Origin: Polynucleobacter sp. AP-Ainpum-60-G11
GTDB lineage: Bacteria; Pseudomonadota; Gammaproteobacteria; Burkholderiales; Burkholderiaceae
Assembly (NCBI RefSeq): GCF_018688375.1
Contig: NZ_CP061318.1
Span: 992,001 to 1,056,000, forward strand
Length of the DNA: 64,000 bases
Reading direction: 5' to 3'
Each line of letters begins with the position of its first letter. Position 1 is the stretch's first letter. The notes beneath the pieces are model-generated. The model saw nothing but the letters and a program-made list of their open reading frames with translations. It was not told the origin of the DNA and searched no databases. Positions 1 to 8,085 of this stretch are shown here, in pieces. A program made the translations under genes and the position numbers.

Positions 1-583
1 GTTGCTCGTTTAATAATTTAAAATGGGCAAAACGAGGCATATTGCTGCAAGCGTTGTACGCCTTCGAATTATTAATGCGATTCCAGGTATAAGTCACAAC
101 TTCCTTGGAATAGCCGCGTAATTTTCCATAACCCGTCAATGATGGGCCGATATTTCCATAGGAAATTTCTTTAGGATCGATTTGGTGGCAGTTGTAGCAG
201 CCACCACCAATTGGGGTATCTGCTTTATCTGTCCAAGTAGCACCTCGTCCACTTTGTGCAATTTTTTCTCCATTCTTCCAGTCGCCGATATACTTGCCAT
301 CAGACGGCTGTTGAATCGAGTCCATATTGATCTTCTGGATTTTCTCGCGCATCGCTTCGCCCTGCTTGCTATTGGCGAATTGAGGATCAGAGCAGAACTT
401 CTGTGTTGCATCTTGATCAATGCGATTCAATCCGGCAATACCTTCAGCTCGGAAACTGTCCTGAATCATCTTATTAAATTTAGGATCATTCTTTTGCTGT
501 GCCAGCGCAGGAGATTGCATCAAGCCAAACGCGGATAGAAATCCAGAAATAGCTAAGAGCTGTTTTAAGTGTGTCTTTTTCAT
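1..583 (-). CDS. soxX: SoxX, monoheme c-type cytochrome of the SoxAX complex (C-terminus cut by window edge)
   Basis: Reading leftward from about 583 gives an open frame that is still open at base 1, so only the last residues are missing. It starts with a signal peptide (MKKTHLKQLL, then a hydrophobic stretch ending SPALAQ), so the product is periplasmic. A single c-heme motif CYNCH follows GGG near the middle, and NMPRF near the end holds the likely axial methionine, the SoxX pattern. SoxX pairs with SoxA to load thiosulfate onto SoxY. ATGs at 592 and 589 are alternatives; 583 leaves about 9 bases after an AAGAG ribosome-binding site. It follows soxA by about 20 bases and closes the visible part of the sox operon. 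The heme and context make the call firm; the exact start is not. Confidence 0.93.
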   Translation of the reverse strand, partial: MKKTHLKQLLAISGFLSAFGLMQSPALAQQKNDPKFNKMIQDSFRAEGIAGLNRIDQDATQKFCSDPQFANSKQGEAMREKIQKINMDSIQQPSDGKYIGDWKNGEKIAQSGRGATWTDKADTPIGGGCYNCHQIDPKEISYGNIGPSLTGYGKLRGYSKEVVTYTWNRINNSKAYNACSNMPRFAHFKLLNEQ

Positions 584-602
584 ATTCATCATCTCTTATC
601 CA

Positions 603-1418
603 TTAACGCTTTAAGCCAGGCGTTTCAACTGTTCCACCATTAGCGTTCTTGGCCATATACATAGACAAGGCCAAGGTAACATCTGAGCCATAAATTGGGA
701 ATGGGAAACGCTGTTGACGGAAGCAATCATTTAGACGTTGCTGCATTGTCCAAAACTGACCACTGGATACGCGATAAGCAGGCCAGTAACCCCAACCTAA
801 AGCAGCGCCCTTTTGCTCCGTAATATTCGGCAAATCTTGTAAACGAATTCGTTTTCCAGTTTCGGCATGGCAGGATGCACAAGAAAAATCCATTGGACCA
901 CCCTGGTAGAAGAAGGCACGCTTACCGAGGTCATACATTTCTTTTTCTTTTGGATGCGCAGTGCTTACCTTAATCTTGTCACCCTTAGACTGGGTTACAA
1001 CGAAAGCAACAATCGCTTCCATGTCCTTCTTAGGGCCCTTTTGGAATGGCGCATCGATCATCTCTAGTGGATCACGACCTTGTAGCACCTGCATACAGGT
1101 CATCAAACGAGATTCAAGATCCTGAACTTTATTTGTATCTTTAAAGTAGCGCGGCAGTTGTGCCGCAGCACCTTTCACTACGCCAGGGCCTAAACCTAAA
1201 TTACATTTTTCCAGCGTGGCGTTTTTAGGGCCAGCCGGCTTCTTCCATAAATCTTCACCTGCCGCCTCGTAAAGCTCTGAAGGATTTCCATCGGCGATCA
1301 TCTCGCGGTATTTAGCAATATCGTCTGTCGCACTTTTTTGTGCTGACACCGAAGATGTCATTGTTAATAAAGTTGCTACTAAACCAGTAGCTAACCCTAA
1401 GGTCAATTTACGCTGCAT
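603..1418 (-). CDS. soxA: SoxA, c-type cytochrome of the SoxAX thiosulfate-oxidizing complex, monoheme type
   Basis: A 271-residue periplasmic cytochrome with a signal peptide ending near SVSAQ (residue 27). The catalytic heme site is C180-A-S-C183-H184. C232 in RLNDCFRQ sits where SoxA has its cysteine heme ligand, which forms a persulfide. The position that carries a second CxxCH in diheme SoxA has only a single cysteine (C108 in LMTCMQ). C72 (LEKCNLG) could pair with it as a disulfide, as known for monoheme SoxA. With SoxX it oxidatively couples thiosulfate to the SoxY cysteine. The ribosome-binding site GGTAGGAA lies just upstream of the ATG. It sits between soxZ and soxX in the operon. 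Confidence 0.95.
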   Translation of the reverse strand: MQRKLTLGLATGLVATLLTMTSSVSAQKSATDDIAKYREMIADGNPSELYEAAGEDLWKKPAGPKNATLEKCNLGLGPGVVKGAAAQLPRYFKDTNKVQDLESRLMTCMQVLQGRDPLEMIDAPFQKGPKKDMEAIVAFVVTQSKGDKIKVSTAHPKEKEMYDLGKRAFFYQGGPMDFSCASCHAETGKRIRLQDLPNITEQKGAALGWGYWPAYRVSSGQFWTMQQRLNDCFRQQRFPFPIYGSDVTLALSMYMAKNANGGTVETPGLKR

Positions 1419-1473
1419 TTCCTACCCTTTCAGAACCACGGAGGCGGTAAAGATCTATTAAAGCAAGAAGCAA

Positions 1474-1782
1474 TTAAGAAGCGGTTGCTTCGTCAGTACG
1501 TTTGTCACCCTTGCTATCGTTCCAAGTTACAACAATCTTGTCACCCTTAGCACCCTTGTACTTAAAGTTCAAGAATGGGTCTTTAGAAACTGCGGGGCCA
1601 AACTGACCATTGAAGACATCTTTGCCGTTCGCTTTTACATTGATTGTGCTGATAAACCAAGCTGGAATAGTTTTGCCAGAAGCGTCTTTACGCTGGCCAG
1701 ACTCCATATCATGTTTCATCAAAATTTTTACATCTACAGTACCGCCGTTTTCAGCAGCTCTTACGCGCATTGGATCAGCCAT
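1474..1782 (-). CDS. soxZ: SoxZ, sulfur-carrier complex subunit
   Basis: A 102-residue protein that begins MADPMRVRA and has no signal peptide. It matches SoxZ in length and in the all-beta fold suggested by its alternating hydrophobic strands and the PFLNFKYKG segment. SoxZ is exported in complex with SoxY, whose Tat signal carries both, and it lets the SoxY swinging arm reach the Sox enzymes. A good AGAGGAA ribosome-binding site precedes the ATG. It lies about 55 bases downstream of soxY, the usual soxYZ order. No odd features. Confidence 0.95.
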   Translation of the reverse strand: MADPMRVRAAENGGTVDVKILMKHDMESGQRKDASGKTIPAWFISTINVKANGKDVFNGQFGPAVSKDPFLNFKYKGAKGDKIVVTWNDSKGDKRTDEATAS

Positions 1783-1838
1783 TTTGGTTCCTCTTTTATT
1801 CTATATAAGTGAATTGTGTCTATTAAATCGCTTCGGAA

Positions 1839-2291
1839 TTAACCGCCGCAACCACCAAGCGTTACTTTGACTTCTTTAACAGTCATCAGCCACTTGCCAT
1901 CAGCCTTGACTAAACCATACACATTAGATGTTTGGCCCATCTTGATACGCGTTGTCACAAATGAATCAGTGCCAGCCGGAATGAAGAACTGAGCAGCCAA
2001 AGAGCTTGGGTTTTTCTCAACCAAGATAGCCAATTGCTCTGCTTTTAATGTTGTAGTGATGCCAACTGGAACAACAGCACCATTTTCAGCAATATCCGGA
2101 GCATTCAAAGTAACTGCAGATGACTTTTCTGGGCTACCAGCGCCCATGATCTTAAACACATCATCGATACCTTTACCTTCAAAGGCTGCTTTATTCCACT
2201 CTTGAGCTTGAGCAGTACTAATGAGACCTGCAGAAGCCATCAAGCCAAATACTGCTGAATACTTCAATACACTACGACGCTGCTGATTCAT
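1839..2291 (-). CDS. soxY: SoxY, covalent sulfur-carrier protein
   Basis: A 150-residue protein with a twin-arginine signal (MNQQRRSVLKYSAVFG, cleavage after AQA). It ends in KVTLGGCGG; the cysteine of the GGCGG tail is the swinging-arm residue to which sulfur intermediates are bound during oxidation. An upstream in-frame extension to 2351 is possible. The start at 2291 is chosen because it has an AAAGGAG ribosome-binding site and puts the RR motif at residues 5-6. It is followed by soxZ and preceded by soxD. The complete GGCGG tail argues for a working carrier. Confidence 0.97.
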   Translation of the reverse strand: MNQQRRSVLKYSAVFGLMASAGLISTAQAQEWNKAAFEGKGIDDVFKIMGAGSPEKSSAVTLNAPDIAENGAVVPVGITTTLKAEQLAILVEKNPSSLAAQFFIPAGTDSFVTTRIKMGQTSNVYGLVKADGKWLMTVKEVKVTLGGCGG

Positions 2292-2376
2292 AAAAACTCC
2301 TTTATTAATCTTTACTTCTATCAATTTATTGCCTATTTTGCATGAAAACAATGCGCTTGCTAGCTAATAAGTCATT

Positions 2377-3456
2377 TTATTTGCCACCAGAAAGCACCCA
2401 AACAACTAAAGTCTTGCGATCCTCATCTGAAAGCTGAGCTTGTGGGGGCATTGGGATTGATCCCCACACACCTGCACCGCCAGCCTTTACTTTGGCCATC
2501 AGCTTATCAACCGCGCCACTTTGACCTTCATATTTCTTGGCGATGTCCGCGATCGACGGGCCAACTAACTTGGCATTTGGGGCGTGGCATGCAGAACAGT
2601 TTTCATTCTTGAATAGTGCTGCAGGGCCTTTAGCTGCCGATGAATGGGTATCAGCTGCATGGGCTAAACCAGCGCCTGAGGTACCTGGCAATGCCTTAAT
2701 GGGAGGCTTGGTGGTGTCGGCACCACGATAGGGGCCATACATGCGATTTTGTTCTGCAATATTTTCATGCGCATTTCTAGCGAAATCAGGCAATGTTGAA
2801 CCAATTTGCACAAAAGGCACGCAGTTATGCATGCAAGCGTTGCCATTTACATCCGGCTTATCTTTCACATTCCAGAAGCCGTGCTTAGTAGTCATACCAT
2901 TGCGATTGGGCATTTTGACTTCTGCAATATTTGTATTGCTTAGAACAAAATCATCGGGAACGATCTCCCCAAGGCTCAAGATGAAAGCAACAACGGCATA
3001 TGTGTCATCGGGTGTGAGTGATCTTGGTGCATTCCAGGGCATTGCACGATAGATGTAATCCCACAATGTTGAAACCGTCGGAACCTTCATTAAGGTTGTT
3101 CTCTGCGGCTGCTTCATATCCTTTAGAGATGCAACGCGACCTGTCTTCACATCATCTTTGGTCGTGCCGCCTGCAATAGGCGTAAAGATTTCATTGGATT
3201 CACCAAATGTACCGTGGCAGCTGGCACACTTTGCCTCCCAAATTACTTGCCCTTGCTCTACTGAGCCAGACCCCTTTGGTAAGCCTTTAAAGTCTGGACG
3301 TACATCAATATCCCAGGCCGCGACTTCAGCAGGCGTAGCTACTCGACCAATACCAGGAAATTTAGCAGAGCCAGATTGTGCAAAAGATGATTGGGCAGTG
3401 ATGATGATGAGTGCTGCGAGCCCTAAATGGAGACTCAATTTATCCAACTTGAACAT
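2377..3456 (-). CDS. soxD: SoxD, diheme c-type cytochrome subunit of sulfane dehydrogenase SoxCD
   Basis: A 359-residue periplasmic protein with a signal peptide ending near SSFAQ (residue 27). Two c-heme sites are visible, C77-A-S-C80-H81 and C287-S-A-C290-H291. The N-terminal signature GIGRVATPAEVAAWDIDVRP is typical of SoxD. It takes the six electrons that SoxC removes from the SoxY-bound sulfane sulfur and passes them to the respiratory chain. It overlaps the 3' end of soxC by 17 bases, suggesting translational coupling, and has a GAGGTGA ribosome-binding site. SoxCD implies complete oxidation of thiosulfate to sulfate without storing sulfur globules. Confidence 0.95.
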   Translation of the reverse strand: MFKLDKLSLHLGLAALIIITAQSSFAQSGSAKFPGIGRVATPAEVAAWDIDVRPDFKGLPKGSGSVEQGQVIWEAKCASCHGTFGESNEIFTPIAGGTTKDDVKTGRVASLKDMKQPQRTTLMKVPTVSTLWDYIYRAMPWNAPRSLTPDDTYAVVAFILSLGEIVPDDFVLSNTNIAEVKMPNRNGMTTKHGFWNVKDKPDVNGNACMHNCVPFVQIGSTLPDFARNAHENIAEQNRMYGPYRGADTTKPPIKALPGTSGAGLAHAADTHSSAAKGPAALFKNENCSACHAPNAKLVGPSIADIAKKYEGQSGAVDKLMAKVKAGGAGVWGSIPMPPQAQLSDEDRKTLVVWVLSGGK

Positions 3457-4840
3457 TGCTCACCTCGCCGTTTGAATCCAATTTCCATGATTGAATTGCA
3501 TTGTTGTGATAGATCGATCTAGTGCCACGAACATTGCGCAGAGTCTTGATCGAAGGTTGAATATAGCCAGTGTCATCCATTGCTCTTGATTGCATAATGG
3601 CTGGCGAACCATCCCACACCCAATCAATATTGAAACGAGTAATTGACTTTGTCAGTACGGGTGTTTCCAAACGAGCTGTACGCCAGTTATTGCCACCATC
3701 AAATGAAACATCTACACGGGTAATTTTTCCTCGGCCTGACCAGGCCATACCGCTCACGTTGTAGAAGCCTTTGTCTAATAACTGCTGACCACCTGACGGT
3801 GTTGTGATCACAGATTTGCATTCCTGAATCGATGCGTACTGACGATGGCTGCCGTCTGGCATGAGCTCAATATAGTGAACCGCTTCATCTTTTGCATTCC
3901 ATGGCATATCGCCTACTTCAAGGCGACGCAACCACTTGACCCAGCTAACACCTTGAACACCAGGTACTACTAGGCGCAATGGGAAGCCATTTTCAGGGCG
4001 CAGCATCTCGCCGTTCATTGCCCAAGCCACAATGGTGTCATTAAGACAGCTCTCAAGATTGATAGTGCGGGTCATGCCTGAGCCATCACCACCTTCAGCG
4101 AGCAAAAATTTACCCTTCTTCAGATCAGCGCCACACTCATCGAGCAATACCTTTAACGGCACACCAGTGAACTCACAGCAAGATAGCATCCCGTGGGTAT
4201 ATTGAACTGTTGGAACGGCTACGTTGCCCCACTCCAAACCAGTATTAGCACCACACTCAATGAAGTGGGTACGAGAAACCGATGGCAAGCGCATCAAATC
4301 ATTCATCGTGAAAACACGTGGGTTTTTCACTAAACCATTCACCATCAAACGATGTGTCTCAGGGTTGAGGTTGTACCAACCCTGGTGATGACGCTCGAAA
4401 TGCAAGCCGTTTGGCGTAATGGTTCCGAACAAACCTTGTAATGGAGTGAAGGCAACAGAAGCCGCAGAAACTCGAGTGAGGCCGGGAGACTCGCGACGAA
4501 TTAAGTTCGACTCGTATACAGAGGGAAGTCCGTAAGGCATGGTTGCCACGTTCTTGCCGAGAGTTGTTTGCCACTCTTGTTTTTCCAGGATCGCAGGATC
4601 ACCCTCTCCTGCTGCCATCGCATATGGGGCAACTAGACCTGCCGCCGCACCACCAATTGCGGACATGAATCCTTTGCGCAAGAAACCACGGCGTTTTTCA
4701 TCTAAGCCGTTGGCATTAATGTCAGCGATAAGCTCCTGAGAAATAAAGTGCTCAGGCGCCTTAACCAGGCGCGCCTGATTAGCTGGCTTCTCGATAGCGC
4801 TAATATCCTGCGCACTAATCTCAATTTGTTTTTTGGTCAT
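3440..4840 (-). CDS. soxC: SoxC, molybdenum-cofactor subunit of sulfane dehydrogenase SoxCD
   Basis: A 466-residue member of the sulfite oxidase family. A twin-arginine signal (KRRGFLRKGF, residues 49-58) sits after an unusually long N-terminal extension. The Mo-coordinating cysteine is C196 in HFIECGANTGLEW. Later come the SWVKWLRRLEVGDMPWN segment and the C-terminal dimerization domain usual for the family. It oxidizes the SoxY-bound sulfane sulfur with SoxD as electron acceptor. It is the first sox structural gene after the ArsR regulator, with 35 bases between them. The molybdate transporter genes lie divergently just upstream, which fits its cofactor need. Confidence 0.96.
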   Translation of the reverse strand: MTKKQIEISAQDISAIEKPANQARLVKAPEHFISQELIADINANGLDEKRRGFLRKGFMSAIGGAAAGLVAPYAMAAGEGDPAILEKQEWQTTLGKNVATMPYGLPSVYESNLIRRESPGLTRVSAASVAFTPLQGLFGTITPNGLHFERHHQGWYNLNPETHRLMVNGLVKNPRVFTMNDLMRLPSVSRTHFIECGANTGLEWGNVAVPTVQYTHGMLSCCEFTGVPLKVLLDECGADLKKGKFLLAEGGDGSGMTRTINLESCLNDTIVAWAMNGEMLRPENGFPLRLVVPGVQGVSWVKWLRRLEVGDMPWNAKDEAVHYIELMPDGSHRQYASIQECKSVITTPSGGQQLLDKGFYNVSGMAWSGRGKITRVDVSFDGGNNWRTARLETPVLTKSITRFNIDWVWDGSPAIMQSRAMDDTGYIQPSIKTLRNVRGTRSIYHNNAIQSWKLDSNGEVSNVQVG

Positions 4841-4875
4841 GTGATCTCTACTTTGATGAATAGATACTTCAAAAA

Positions 4876-5217
4876 TTAATGCAAACTCTCAGCAATTTTG
4901 GCGCACACTGTTTGGCACATCTCGACAGTTGCGTTGTCTGCGATGGAATAAAAAACAGTCGTACCTTCTTTTCGTCTGAGCAAAATTCCTGCCTTATGCA
5001 GCGCTGTAAGGTGACGTGAAACATTAGCCTGACTGGAGCCGCATAACTCAACAACCTCAGAAACAGACTTTTCACCGCTACACACCGCATACATAATGCG
5101 TAGGCGTGCCGGCTCTGACAGGACATTGAAATATTCTGCAACCCGAGTGAAGACTTTCTCCATCTCTTTAGGAGAAAGATCTTTGGTGGCTTTTTTAACT
5201 TTGACTTTAAGATTCAC
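4876..5217 (-). CDS. soxR: ArsR-family thiol regulator, likely SoxR-type repressor of the sox operon
   Basis: A 113-residue winged-helix protein. SEPARLRIMYAV starts the DNA-binding domain, the recognition helix is SSQANVSRHLTALHKAG (about 61-77), and the wing is LLRRKEGTTVFYSI. Cysteines are C46, C59, C101 and C105. C46 in helix 2 and C101 or C105 in the last helix lie where SqrR/BigR-type persulfide sensors carry their reactive pair, so a persulfide-sensing switch is inferred. The ArsR metal motif ELCVC is absent (ELCGSS). The start is a GTG; an ATG at 5163 would drop the first 18 residues. It leads the sox operon, with a putative operator 13 bases upstream. The symbol follows sox-cluster usage and is unrelated to the redox SoxR of E. 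coli. Confidence 0.85.
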   Translation of the reverse strand: MNLKVKVKKATKDLSPKEMEKVFTRVAEYFNVLSEPARLRIMYAVCSGEKSVSEVVELCGSSQANVSRHLTALHKAGILLRRKEGTTVFYSIADNATVEMCQTVCAKIAESLH

Positions 5218-5229
5218 TGGCTTTAACTA

Positions 5230-5249
5230 TATATACGCATACGTGCATA
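5230..5249. promoter_or_regulatory. Putative ArsR/SoxR operator, copy 1 (TAYGCA-N4-TGCATA inverted repeat)
   Basis: TATATACGCAT-ACG-TGCATA lies between the ArsR gene and modB. The arms TACGCA and TGCATA form an imperfect inverted repeat around four bases. The same 20-bp motif occurs at 12101-12120, differing only in three central bases. On the plus strand a TTGACT box (5201-5206) lies 16-18 bases upstream of AT-rich TAACTATATATA, so the site may overlap the modB promoter as well as the sox promoter. Binding by the adjacent ArsR protein is inference. Confidence 0.6.
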
Positions 5250-5320
5250 TATTGGACACCGAAGGCCTGCAGACTTATATAGTGGGATACCCTAGCCCGC
5301 AAAGGCAATACAATCAAAAA

Positions 5321-5971
5321 ATGGATATTGATGCAATTCTGCTGTCCTTAAAACTCGCTTTTTGGACCATGGCCCTGATGCTGCCATTTGGAGTATGGGT
5401 CGCCCATAAGCTAGTGAAGCTCAATAGAAGTCGCCCCTGGCTAGAAGCTGCCCTAGCCCTTCCTTTGGTGCTTCCTCCCACTGTTTTGGGTTATTACTTT
5501 CTAGTTTCATTCAGCAATACCAGTATTTTTGGCACTCCCTTAGTGTTTTCATTTGCAGGCATCCTGCTTGCCTCGCTGATTGTCAATATCCCATTTGCCA
5601 TTCAGCCCATCCAGAGAGCATTTGAGGCAATTGATCCACAAATTAGAGAAGCTGCACAAGTGAGTGGTTTGAGCAATTGGCAAATCTTCCGTCTTATCGA
5701 GCTACCGCTATGCTGGCGGGGCATTACTGGTGCAGCCGCCCTCACTTTTGCCCATACCCTTGGTGAATTTGGTGTCGTCCTGATGGTTGGGGGCGCAATA
5801 CCAGGGGAAACGAAAACTGCTTCCATTGCCATTTACGACAAGGTTCAAAGCTTTGATACATCCGGTGCTGGCGCTATCGCACTCGTGCTCTTAGGCACAT
5901 CGCTTGTCTGCATTGCGCTGTCATACGGGATATTTGGGCGCAACCCTAGTCGTCATAGGGGGCAAAGCTGA
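5321..5971 (+). CDS. modB: ModB, molybdate ABC transporter permease
   Basis: A 216-residue inner-membrane permease with about five hydrophobic segments. The binding-protein-dependent permease EAA loop reads EAAQVSGLSNWQIFRLIELP, and the C-terminal LTFAHTLGEFGVVLMVGG is typical of ModB and CysW-like proteins. It forms the channel for molybdate. The ATG at 5321 is chosen because it begins MDIDAILLSLKLAFW, a normal ModB N-terminus; the upstream extension would run through the ArsR gene. Its stop overlaps the modC ATG by one base. Tungstate or sulfate specificity cannot be excluded from sequence, but the neighbouring molybdoenzyme SoxC favours molybdate. Confidence 0.88.
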   Translation: MDIDAILLSLKLAFWTMALMLPFGVWVAHKLVKLNRSRPWLEAALALPLVLPPTVLGYYFLVSFSNTSIFGTPLVFSFAGILLASLIVNIPFAIQPIQRAFEAIDPQIREAAQVSGLSNWQIFRLIELPLCWRGITGAAALTFAHTLGEFGVVLMVGGAIPGETKTASIAIYDKVQSFDTSGAGAIALVLLGTSLVCIALSYGIFGRNPSRHRGQS

Positions 5972-7080
5972 TGCTGAAGGTAAAAATCACTCAAGCAACT
6001 CCTAACCCACTACAGATTACTTTGGAGTGCGCTCCCGGGGAATTGCATGCCTTGGTTGGCCCCTCTGGGAGTGGGAAGACTTCAGTTCTGAGAACTATAG
6101 CCGGCTTAAACAAACCAGCCAGCGGAAAAATTGAATGCAATAGTGAGGTCTGGTTTGAGTCTAATGACGTTGGTGACACAGTCCAGCAACTAACGCCAGC
6201 CGAACGCTCATGTGGGTTCTTGTTTCAGCAGTACGCACTCTTTCCACATTTAACTGCTTTGGGCAATGTATTAATCCCCCTTGAAAATTCTGAACTCAAT
6301 AAATCAGAACGTAAAGTGATCAGCATGGATTTGCTCGATCGAATGGGTATAGCCAATCTGGCAGAACGCATGCCCAACCAACTATCTGGCGGACAACAGC
6401 AACGCGTAGCACTTGCTAGAGCGCTGGCCAGGCAACCCAAAATCCTGCTTCTGGATGAGCCATTTTCAGCAATTGATGCGCCAACACGCCAAGGGCTATA
6501 CAAAACATTGGCAGAACTCAGATCAGACTTAAACATTCCCATGCTTTTGGTAACGCATGATTTGCGTGAAGCTGATCTTCTGGCCGATCGAATTACTGTC
6601 ATAGATCAAGGCATTAGTTTGCAAACAGCAGCGCCGCAGGTGTTATTTCAGAAACCTAGAAATTCACGAGTCGCTGAATTGGTTGGGATCAGCAATATGT
6701 TCCACGGCATGTTTGATGCCGGCAGTCTAAGCTGGGATGGCTGCAAGCAAGTCTTTCACGTTGCTGATAAAGGCAAGATTCCGCCTAATGCTCGTGTTGC
6801 CTGGGTTATTCCGCAGAGCGGCTTAAGTGTGCACAACAACCCCAATGCTGCAAGCGTTCCGGCCGTGGTTGAAAAGATGAGTAGCCTTGGTCAGATAGCC
6901 GTCATTCAATTACGCATTCAAGATAGTGAAAATTCGATTGAATGGGAAGCCTCCTCAGCCGAAGTCAGAAGGTTAAACATGAATATCGGCAGTCAAATGC
7001 ACCTGGAGTTAGATGGGAAGCAAATTCACATCATGCCTTTACGTCCAATTAATGATCCTCGTCGCTTTATTGATCGCTAA
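5971..7080 (+). CDS. modC: ModC, molybdate ABC transporter ATP-binding protein
   Basis: A 369-residue ABC ATPase. Walker A is GPSGSGKTS near residue 32, the signature is LSGGQQQRVALARAL, Walker B is ILLLDEPFSAID, and the switch histidine is in LLVTHDLREADLLADRI. The C-terminal third (VPAVVEKMSSLGQIAVIQL onward) looks like the TOBE/Mop domain that binds molybdate in ModC. It powers uptake through ModB and is translationally coupled to it. No modA binding-protein gene is present on either side, so the periplasmic component must be encoded elsewhere or be shared. Confidence 0.9.
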   Translation: MLKVKITQATPNPLQITLECAPGELHALVGPSGSGKTSVLRTIAGLNKPASGKIECNSEVWFESNDVGDTVQQLTPAERSCGFLFQQYALFPHLTALGNVLIPLENSELNKSERKVISMDLLDRMGIANLAERMPNQLSGGQQQRVALARALARQPKILLLDEPFSAIDAPTRQGLYKTLAELRSDLNIPMLLVTHDLREADLLADRITVIDQGISLQTAAPQVLFQKPRNSRVAELVGISNMFHGMFDAGSLSWDGCKQVFHVADKGKIPPNARVAWVIPQSGLSVHNNPNAASVPAVVEKMSSLGQIAVIQLRIQDSENSIEWEASSAEVRRLNMNIGSQMHLELDGKQIHIMPLRPINDPRRFIDR

Positions 7081-7123
7081 GTGAGGCTCGTCCTATGGAC
7101 ACAGCAATATTTCTGAATCACAG

Positions 7124-8029
7124 ATGAGTAGCCCCAAAACCTTTCTCTTGGCTACTAGACCCAACTTCCTACTAATTACACTTTTAGGCTGCTTGATTGG
7201 GTTAGCAATTCCCGGCAATACTTACACATCAAATTCGTTTCTTAGCGCGCTAGCAATCTGCATAACTCTCTTTGCCCATGCCGGTGCAAATTTACTTAAT
7301 GATTATTGCGATCATCGAAATGGGAGCGATGAAAATAACTCTGAACGAATTAGCCCCTATACAGGTGGCAGTCGATTTATTCAAAACAAAATACTAAGCG
7401 CTCAGCAAGTCCATACATTTGCTTGGACTTTACTTTTCCTCACTATCACTCTTGGCCTCTATATTTGCAGTCAGACTACTTGGGCACTCTTACCGATCGG
7501 CCTAATCGGTGTGTTGATGGCTTGGGGGTACTCATCAGCACCGCTTCAACTGATGTCCAGGGGAATTTGGGGTGTAATCGCAATTGCACTTGCATGGTCG
7601 ACCGTAGTAGTTGGCATGGCAAGTCTAAAGTTAGGTCAATTTGCAGACAATGCAATTCCCGTGAGCATGGCATTTGGTTTCATGCTGGCGAACGTGCTTC
7701 TAGTGAACCAAATTCCAGATATCAATGCCGACAAGGCTGCTGGAAAAATTACCATAGCCGTTAAATACAGGAGTACAAGTGTTTGGGCTTGGTACCTGCT
7801 AATCTCCTTAAGCGCATATACCCTTCAACTGATAAGCATTCTTAACGGATCAATACCAAGCTTCAGCGTAATCACCTTGACCTGCATTCCGGGGTTTATC
7901 TACTGCGCAATTTTGCTTCACAGAGACCTTAACAAAAGCGGTCGCTTGAAGCTGGCAATTCAAGTCAATCTGATAATCGTGCATTTTTATGCAATCTTGT
8001 TATGGATTGGAATGCTGCTGCAGAAATAA
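7124..8029 (+). CDS. UbiA-superfamily prenyltransferase, MenA-like
   Basis: A 301-residue membrane protein with about eight or nine hydrophobic segments. The first aspartate-rich motif is NDYCDHRNGSDENN (N59, D60, D63, D69); the second is PDINADKAAGKITIAVKY. Both match the UbiA superfamily and resemble MenA more than UbiA. MenA prenylates 1,4-dihydroxy-2-naphthoate in menaquinone synthesis. No other menaquinone gene is in the window, and members of this group normally use ubiquinone, so the substrate is unknown. It begins 43 bases after modC and may be cotranscribed with it. The family call is firm; a MenA assignment is not. Confidence 0.75.
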   Translation: MSSPKTFLLATRPNFLLITLLGCLIGLAIPGNTYTSNSFLSALAICITLFAHAGANLLNDYCDHRNGSDENNSERISPYTGGSRFIQNKILSAQQVHTFAWTLLFLTITLGLYICSQTTWALLPIGLIGVLMAWGYSSAPLQLMSRGIWGVIAIALAWSTVVVGMASLKLGQFADNAIPVSMAFGFMLANVLLVNQIPDINADKAAGKITIAVKYRSTSVWAWYLLISLSAYTLQLISILNGSIPSFSVITLTCIPGFIYCAILLHRDLNKSGRLKLAIQVNLIIVHFYAILLWIGMLLQK

Positions 8030-8068
8030 AAAAAGGCACCTAGTAGATTTTCATCTAGCAAGGCGCCT
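8027..8068 (-). terminator. Hairpin terminator between the prenyltransferase and DUF2892 genes
   Basis: AAGGCACC (8033-8040) pairs with GGCGCCTT (8062-8069) with one mismatch, and the inner bases TAGA/TCTA extend the stem. Read on the minus strand it is followed by a run of T, so it best serves the DUF2892 gene. It overlaps the stop codon of the plus-strand gene and may end that transcript too. Confidence 0.65.
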
Positions 8069-8085
8069 TCATACAGAAAGAATTA

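Noticed and set aside
182..538. Open frame of 118 codons on the plus strand opposite soxX
   Set aside because: The minus strand encodes a clear SoxX with signal peptide and heme motif; the plus frame has no recognisable protein features.
5096..5320. N-terminal extension of ModB by 75 codons
   Set aside because: It runs through the ArsR gene and the operator region and reads as nonsense; the ATG at 5321 gives a normal ModB start.
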